In this document: positions 57,334 through 64,000 of the stretch, one piece after another
Layout of the letters: each line of letters opens with the position of its first letter
Position numbering within the stretch: position 1 is the first letter of the stretch
DNA from: Massilia sp. PAMC28688
GTDB taxonomy: Bacteria > Pseudomonadota > Gammaproteobacteria > Burkholderiales > Burkholderiaceae_D
Assembly (NCBI RefSeq): GCF_019443445.1
Contig: NZ_CP080378.1
Span: 4,402,001 to 4,466,000, forward strand
DNA: 64,000 nt
Direction: 5' to 3'
The notes under the pieces: model-generated
What the model saw: only the letters and a program-made list of their open reading frames with translations
Database searches by the model: none
Told to the model about the DNA's origin: nothing
Program-made: the position numbers and the translations under genes

Positions 57334-59043
57334 ATGCACGACAATATTCCCCTGATCACCACCCTCGCAGCCGGCTTCGGCATTGCCCTGATCCTTGGCT
57401 TTATTGCCGAACGCGTCAAGCTGCCGGCACTTGTCGGCTATCTTGTCGCCGGCATCATCATCGGTCCCGCGACACCGGGTTACGTGGCCGATGCGCACAT
57501 TGCCGCCCAGCTTTCCGAAATCGGCGTCATGCTCCTGATGTTCGGGGTAGGCCTGCATTTTTCCTTTGCCGACCTGCTGTCCGTGCGCCGCATTGCCATT
57601 CCGGGCGCCGTGATTCAGATGAGCCTGGCTACGCTGCTGGGCATGCTGATGGCACATTTCTGGGGCTGGAGCTGGGGGCAGGGGCTGGTGTTCGGGCTGT
57701 CGCTGTCGTGCGCGAGCACGGTGGTGCTGCTCAAGGCGCTGGAAGCGCGCGGCATTACCGACAGCATGAACGGGCGCATCGCCATCGGCTGGCTGGTGGT
57801 GGAAGACCTGGCGACGGTGCTGGTACTGGTGCTGCTGCCGCCGCTGGCAGGTCTGCTGGGCGGCACCGCGACCGTGGCCACGGGACCCTTGTGGCTCACC
57901 ATCGGCAAGACCTTGCTCGGTGTATCGGCTTTCATTGCCCTGATGCTCATTGTGGGCAAGCGCGCCTTGCCATGGCTGCTGTGGCAGGTGGCGCGCACCG
58001 GCTCGCGTGAATTGTTCACCCTGGCCGTGGTCGCCATTGCCATTGGCATTGCCTACGGCGCCTCGGCATTGTTCAACGTCTCGTTTGCACTCGGCGCCTT
58101 CTTTGCCGGCATGGTCATGCGCGAATCGGAGTTCAGCCACCGCGCCGCCCAGGAATCGTTGCCGCTGCGCGATGCATTCTCGGTCTTGTTCTTCGTCTCG
58201 GTGGGCATGCTGTTCGCGCCCGATATCCTCGTCGAGCAGCCGCTGCAGGTGCTCGCTGTCGTGGCCATCATTATCCTGGGCAAGGCCTTCGCTGCAATGG
58301 CCCTGGTGCTGGTGCTGCGCTATCCCCTCGGCACCGCCCTGACCGTGGCCATGAGCCTGGCGCAGATTGGCGAATTCTCGTTCATCCTCGCCGGCCTCGG
58401 CATGTCGCTGGGCCTGCTGCCCCAGGCCGGGATGAGCCTGGTGCTGGCCGGCGCCCTGATCTCGATTGCGCTCAACCCCTTCCTGTTTACCGCCATTGCC
58501 CCGCTCAAGCGCTGGGCGCTGGCCTCGTCCGATTTTGCCCGCAGGCTTGACCGGCGTGAAGACCCGTTCGCCGAGCTGCCCATGAGCACGGAGCGCAAGT
58601 ACTTGGAAGGCCAGGTTGTGCTGGTGGGCTATGGCCGGGTGGGGCGCCGCATTGCGGCCGAGCTTGATAAGCGCAACGTGCCCTACGTCGTTGTCGAGCA
58701 GAACCGCGAGCTGGTGGAAGACATGCGTGGCCAGGGCTTGCCGGCCGTGTCGGGCAATGCGGCCGACGCCGACGTCCTGATCCAGGCCCACATTGCCAAT
58801 GCGGCCATGCTGGTCGTGGCCTTGCCCAATCCGCTCAATGTGCGCCAGATGGCCGACATTGCCAAAACGCTCAACCCGGGCATCGAGATTGTGGTGCGTA
58901 CGCACAGCGAGACCGAGTCCGACATGCTGCGCGAAGAAGGCATCGGCAAGATCTTTTACGGCGAAGAAGAATTGGCGCGCGGCATGATGGAGCACGTGCT
59001 GGCCCGCTGCATGCCGGCTTCGGCCGAGAAACCGGGACACTGA
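57334..59043 (+). CDS. ybaL: YbaL/KefB-type cation/proton antiporter
   Basis: 569 residues, CPA2 family. N-terminal 12-13 helix antiporter domain (about 5-390; LVGYLVAGIIIGP, HFSFADLLSVRRIAIPG, SFALGAFFAGMVM) and a C-terminal NAD-binding TrkA-N/RCK domain (VVLVGYGRVGRRIAAEL). Expected to exchange K+ or Na+ for protons under redox or nucleotide control. aatatt-rich leader; ATG at 57334 follows a 53-base gap. Its stop overlaps the next start by one base. Confidence 0.9.
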   Translation: MHDNIPLITTLAAGFGIALILGFIAERVKLPALVGYLVAGIIIGPATPGYVADAHIAAQLSEIGVMLLMFGVGLHFSFADLLSVRRIAIPGAVIQMSLATLLGMLMAHFWGWSWGQGLVFGLSLSCASTVVLLKALEARGITDSMNGRIAIGWLVVEDLATVLVLVLLPPLAGLLGGTATVATGPLWLTIGKTLLGVSAFIALMLIVGKRALPWLLWQVARTGSRELFTLAVVAIAIGIAYGASALFNVSFALGAFFAGMVMRESEFSHRAAQESLPLRDAFSVLFFVSVGMLFAPDILVEQPLQVLAVVAIIILGKAFAAMALVLVLRYPLGTALTVAMSLAQIGEFSFILAGLGMSLGLLPQAGMSLVLAGALISIALNPFLFTAIAPLKRWALASSDFARRLDRREDPFAELPMSTERKYLEGQVVLVGYGRVGRRIAAELDKRNVPYVVVEQNRELVEDMRGQGLPAVSGNAADADVLIQAHIANAAMLVVALPNPLNVRQMADIAKTLNPGIEIVVRTHSETESDMLREEGIGKIFYGEEELARGMMEHVLARCMPASAEKPGH

Positions 59044-59552
59044 TGACGACCTATATTGCCTTGCTGCGCGCCGTAAACGTGGGCGGAACCGGCAAACTTC
59101 CCATGACGGAATTGAAGCGGATGTGCGAAAGCGCCGGGTTCAGTGCCGTGCAAACCTATATTGCCAGCGGCAATGTCGTGTTTGATTCGGACTTGCCGGC
59201 CCCGTCCATCAAGCAGCTGCTGGAAGCTGCCTTGGCCAGCTATGCGGGCAAGCCGGTGGCGGTGATGGTCCGTACCGGGCCGGAAATGCAGGCCGTGCTC
59301 GATGCCAATCCTTTCCCCGATGCGGCGTCCAACCGGGTGCTCGCGATTTTCCTCGACGACGCGCCGGCTGCCGACGCCCTGGACAGCTTGCCGGGGCGCA
59401 AAGACGAGCAAGTCGCTGTGGGCAAACGTGAAATCTATGTCCATTACGGCAGCGGCATGGGCACTTCCAGGCTGCGCATCCCGGCAGGCGAGGCTGGCAC
59501 TGCCCGCAACATCAATACCGTGGCCAGGCTGGCCGCGATGGCGGCGCGCTAG
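59043..59552 (+). CDS. DUF1697 protein
   Basis: 169 residues. Family signature at the N-terminus, YIALLRAVNVGGTGKLPMTELK, followed by TYIASGNVVF. Function unknown; widely distributed in bacteria. The 1-base overlap with ybaL (TGATG) suggests cotranslation with the antiporter. Confidence 0.85.
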   Translation: MTTYIALLRAVNVGGTGKLPMTELKRMCESAGFSAVQTYIASGNVVFDSDLPAPSIKQLLEAALASYAGKPVAVMVRTGPEMQAVLDANPFPDAASNRVLAIFLDDAPAADALDSLPGRKDEQVAVGKREIYVHYGSGMGTSRLRIPAGEAGTARNINTVARLAAMAAR

Positions 59553-59677
59553 CTTTTCGCGGCCCCCCGTTCTTATTTTGTCAATCGGTCAAGGTTCCAG
59601 CGCGGTGCCCTGGCTGCCCGGGCCGCAAAACTGGTAAAATGCCCGGTTAATCCAATTCGCTCGCAAAGGCAAGACCC

Positions 59678-61276
<1,599 letters not shown>

Positions 61277-61321
61277 GGCAACCATCCTGCACGTTTTGCG
61301 CTCCTGTGAGATAGTATCGGC

Positions 61322-62458
61322 ATGAATATTTTACCTATCAAGACGGTCGAGTTCGAGATGCCCACTAAGGCCGGTGCCAGCTGCACCGCCGAAGCGTGGG
61401 CCCGCACCCCGGCCGCTCCCTCGCCAGAGGAAAAAGTTGAACTGATCGCCCGCATCAAGCGCCTGCTCAAGGAGCGCGAAGCGGTGCTGGTGGCGCACTA
61501 CTATGTCGACGGCGAGCTGCAGGACCTGGCCGAAGAAACGGGTGGCTGCGTTTCCGATTCGCTTGAAATGGCGCGCTTCGGACGCGACCATCCGGCCAAG
61601 ACCCTGGTCGTTGCGGGCGTCAAGTTCATGGGCGAGACGGCCAAGATCCTCAGCCCCGAAAAAACCATCCTCATGCCCGACCTTGACGCGACCTGTTCGC
61701 TCGACCTGGGCTGCCCGATCGATGATTTTTCGGCCTTTTGCGACGCCCATCCCGACCGCACCGTGGTCGTCTATGCCAACACCAGTGCCGCGGTCAAGGC
61801 GCGCGCCGACTGGATGGTGACGTCCTCCATCGGCCTCGATATCGTGGCCCACCTGCACGCCCAGGGCAAAAAGATCCTGTGGGCGCCGGACAAGCACCTG
61901 GGGTCCTACATCCAGAAAAAGACCGGTGCCGACATGCTGCTGTGGCAGGGTTCGTGCATCGTGCACGACGAGTTCAAGGGCATCGAACTTGACCTGCTCA
62001 AGGAAGAACACCCGGAGGCAAAAGTGCTGGTGCACCCGGAGTCGCCCGCCAATGTGGTGGCGCTGGCCGACGTGGTCGGCTCCACCACGCAGCTGATCAA
62101 CGCGGCCCAGACCATGGACGCGACCACCTTCATCGTGGCCACCGACAACGGCATCTTGCACAAGATGCGCGCCGCCGCGCCGGGCAAGCACTTCATCGAA
62201 GCGCCCACCGCCGGCAACAGCGCCACCTGCAAGAGCTGCGCCCACTGTCCCTGGATGGCCATGAACGGCCTGCGCAACCTGGCCGACGTGCTCGAAAACG
62301 GCAAGAACGAAATCCATGTCGATCCAGCCATTGGCCGGGAGGCGGTACGCGCCATCGACCGCATGCTCGATTTCGCCGCCGCCAAGAAGGCCAAAGCACT
62401 GCCGGGCGCCGACCTGGCCCAAGAAGGACAACTGTTTTCTGGAGTCGGACCTGCATGA
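61322..62458 (+). CDS. nadA: Quinolinate synthase A
   Basis: Condenses iminoaspartate and dihydroxyacetone phosphate to quinolinate, a 4Fe-4S enzyme of NAD de novo synthesis. 378 residues, larger form typical of betaproteobacteria. [50 protein letters not shown] and [13 protein letters not shown] supply the conserved cysteines. Overlaps nadC by four bases. No nadB is adjacent. Confidence 0.95.
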   Translation: MNILPIKTVEFEMPTKAGASCTAEAWARTPAAPSPEEKVELIARIKRLLKEREAVLVAHYYVDGELQDLAEETGGCVSDSLEMARFGRDHPAKTLVVAGVKFMGETAKILSPEKTILMPDLDATCSLDLGCPIDDFSAFCDAHPDRTVVVYANTSAAVKARADWMVTSSIGLDIVAHLHAQGKKILWAPDKHLGSYIQKKTGADMLLWQGSCIVHDEFKGIELDLLKEEHPEAKVLVHPESPANVVALADVVGSTTQLINAAQTMDATTFIVATDNGILHKMRAAAPGKHFIEAPTAGNSATCKSCAHCPWMAMNGLRNLADVLENGKNEIHVDPAIGREAVRAIDRMLDFAAAKKAKALPGADLAQEGQLFSGVGPA

Positions 62459-63321
62459 GCAACCTGCGCAACCCTTACGCCCAGTTCGACGAAGCATTGC
62501 AGTCGGCCTTTGAATCAAATTTGCTGGCCGCGCTGCTTGAAGACGTGGGCAGCGGCGACCTGACGGGAAAACTCGTCCCGGACGACAAGCGCGTGCGCGC
62601 GCGCGTGATCGTGCGCGAAGACGCGGTGCTGTGCGGCGCGCCCTGGTTTGAAGGCGTGATGCACGCCCTCGACCAGAGCATCGACATCGACTGGCAATAT
62701 GCCGAAGGCGACATGATGAAGGCCGGCAGCGTGGTGTGCACCATGGAGGGCCCGCCACGCGCGCTGCTCACCGGTGAGCGCAGTGGCCTGAACTTCATGC
62801 AGATGATGTCCGGCGTGGCCACGGCCACCCGCAAGTACGTGGACATCGTGGCCGGCACCAGGGCCGCCATCCTGGACACGCGCAAGACCCTGCCGGGCCT
62901 GCGCCAGGCCCAGAAATATGCGGTGCGTGTGGGCGGCGGCAAGAATCAGCGCATGGCGCTGTTCGACGGTATCCTGATCAAGGAAAATCACATCGCCGCA
63001 GCCGGTGGCGTGACCAATGCCTTGAGGGCGGCGGACGAACTCAATGCCGGCGTGCCGGTGCAGATCGAGGTCGAAACCCTGGCCCAGCTGACCGAAGCGC
63101 TCGACGCCGGCGTCAAGTCGGTGCTGCTCGATAACTTCGAGCCACCCATGATGGTGCAGGCGGTGGCAATCAACGCCGGCCGCGCACTGCTCGAAGCATC
63201 GGGCGGCGTGAACATGGACAGCGTGCGCGCGATTGCGGAAACCGGCGTGGACCGCATCTCCATCGGCAGCCTGACCAAGGATGTCAAGGCCACCGATTTT
63301 TCGATGCGGATTATCGACTAG
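62455..63321 (+). CDS. nadC: Quinolinate phosphoribosyltransferase
   Basis: Converts quinolinate and PRPP to nicotinate mononucleotide. 288 residues. Conserved [12 protein letters not shown] start, [32 protein letters not shown], and the C-terminal VLLDNF plus [20 protein letters not shown] barrel motifs. ATGA overlap with nadA. Its last 11 bases overlap the end of the lipocalin gene on the other strand. Confidence 0.96.
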   Translation: MSNLRNPYAQFDEALQSAFESNLLAALLEDVGSGDLTGKLVPDDKRVRARVIVREDAVLCGAPWFEGVMHALDQSIDIDWQYAEGDMMKAGSVVCTMEGPPRALLTGERSGLNFMQMMSGVATATRKYVDIVAGTRAAILDTRKTLPGLRQAQKYAVRVGGGKNQRMALFDGILIKENHIAAAGGVTNALRAADELNAGVPVQIEVETLAQLTEALDAGVKSVLLDNFEPPMMVQAVAINAGRALLEASGGVNMDSVRAIAETGVDRISIGSLTKDVKATDFSMRIID

Positions 63322-63850
63322 CCTGCTGGTTCCTGGTCTGGTCCACCCAGATCAGCTTTGACGTGTCATACCCGAGCGCCTGGGCCTTGTCGACCAGGCG
63401 CTTTTTTGTTGCCTCGTCCATGGTGGGAGTGCGCGACAGGATCCACAGGTAGTCCTTGTCGTTGCCGGTGACGAGCGACCAGCTGTAGTTTTCCCGGTCC
63501 AGGTCCATCACCACGTATGACCCATAAAACGGGCCGAAGAACGATACCTTCAGGTAGCCGATGTCGGGTGACTCGACAAAATATGCCTTGCCTTCGGACT
63601 GGGTCCACTCCGATTTTTCATCCTTGTAGCCGCGGTTGATCACCTTGATGCCGCCATCGTCGCGCGCTCTGTAATCGGCCGTGACATTGGACAGGCCGCG
63701 CTCGAAGCGGTGGTCAAAGCGCGCAATCTCGTACCACTTGCCCTGGTACCTCGTGGCGTTGAAATTGTCCACCGGGGTGATGCCTTCCGGCTTGGAGACG
63801 CAGCCGGCCAGCAGGGCAGATGCCATGACAAGCGCAAATGTCATCTTCAT
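63311..63850 (-). CDS. blc: Outer-membrane lipocalin (Blc)
   Basis: 179 residues from ATG at 63850 with aaagga six bases upstream. Type II signal peptide with lipobox LLAGC (Cys17), so a lipoprotein; lipocalin fold with the family motif YQGKWYEIARFDHRFERG near residues 34-52 and the second motif YLWILSRTP. Bacterial lipocalins bind lysophospholipids and are expressed under envelope stress. Convergent with nadC. Confidence 0.92.
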   Translation of the reverse strand: MKMTFALVMASALLAGCVSKPEGITPVDNFNATRYQGKWYEIARFDHRFERGLSNVTADYRARDDGGIKVINRGYKDEKSEWTQSEGKAYFVESPDIGYLKVSFFGPFYGSYVVMDLDRENYSWSLVTGNDKDYLWILSRTPTMDEATKKRLVDKAQALGYDTSKLIWVDQTRNQQASR

Positions 63851-63915
63851 GATCGTTCCTTTTGCTTGTTGTTGTTCTCCCAATTGTAGGGCAAGGAACA
63901 AGATCGGACCGCGCG

Positions 63916-64000
63916 TTAGATCAGCCCAGGCAGCACCACTTCGGCCGAGGCAGGGATTTTCAGCGCCAGCATGTCGTCGGCCCGCGTTTTGCCCAGATTG
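63916..64000 (-). CDS. 3' end of an unidentified gene
   Basis: Minus-strand frame open to the right edge with a TAA at 63918-63916. The last 27 residues read NLGKTRADDMLALKIPASAE then VVLPGLI, a normal protein-like end in codon use for this genome. Too short to identify. The gap to the lipocalin start is 65 bases. Confidence 0.45.
   Translation of the reverse strand, partial: NLGKTRADDMLALKIPASAEVVLPGLI

Overview
This is a continuous, gene-dense, roughly 63% GC stretch of a bacterial chromosome. Gene order and protein sequences point to a betaproteobacterium of the order Burkholderiales, most likely family Oxalobacteraceae (Massilia / Duganella / Janthinobacterium lineage). Reasons: the frr-uppS-cdsA-dxr-rseP-bamA-ompH-lpxD-fabZ-lpxA-lpxB-rnhB block, the divergent ppsR/ppsA pair, smpB-ratA-rnfH-guaB-guaA, a QueE with the CX14CX2C cluster motif known from Burkholderia, class I phaC, and an LpxA ruler residue that predicts 3-OH-C10 lipid A (3-OH C10:0 is the typical hydroxy fatty acid of Oxalobacteraceae). 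The family assignment is an inference from protein resemblance; no rRNA gene is present.

Layout. 1-12.5 kb: the 3' end of ribosome recycling factor, a terminator, then the co-directional envelope operon (undecaprenyl-PP, CDP-DAG, MEP isoprenoid step, RseP protease, BamA, Skp/OmpH, lipid A acyl and disaccharide steps, FabZ) ending with rnhB and a SpoU-type rRNA methylase. 12.5-16.8 kb: a REC-EAL protein, a DUF389 membrane protein, a small secreted protein and ppsR. 16.9-24.8 kb: ppsA with a strong terminator, an NfeD/SPFH membrane pair, a short signal peptidase I, a Bcr/CflA exporter, smpB, ratA, rnfH and a DUF4124 protein. 25-28.2 kb: guaB-guaA (GMP synthesis) and a terminator. 28.3-49 kb is the accessory-flavoured part: an SLC45/GPH-like sugar transporter, two diguanylate cyclases, a beta-helix lipoprotein, a SapC-family protein, topoisomerase IB, small secreted proteins, a hybrid histidine kinase, a DUF2863-like protein, a Nudix hydrolase, a compact winged-helix + two tiny DUF5985-like membrane proteins operon, phaC, an overlapping pair of DUF2382 stress-type proteins, and an orphan NarL-type sensor kinase. 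49.1-57.3 kb: a tightly packed run of plus-strand genes, queE-queD-tadA (all feeding tRNA position-34 modification), two alpha/beta hydrolases, ldcA (murein tetrapeptide recycling), a DAO-type FAD oxidoreductase, DUF418 and a MOFRL glycerate kinase. 57.3-64 kb: YbaL-type cation/proton antiporter, DUF1697, the ABC-F protein YbiT, nadA-nadC (NAD de novo synthesis), a Blc-type lipocalin, and the end of an unidentified gene running off the window.

Functionally most of the window is housekeeping: outer-membrane biogenesis, nucleotide, isoprenoid and NAD synthesis, translation quality control. No rRNA, tRNA, CRISPR array, insertion sequence, prophage or obvious defence island was seen. The least explained parts are the winged-helix/DUF5985 operon, the DUF2382 pair, the secreted protein with a GYW...AWP motif, the REC-EAL protein with altered signature residues and the ldcA-oxidase-DUF418-glycerate kinase chain. 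I did not find a convincing wholly new multi-gene system; the candidates above are the best leads.
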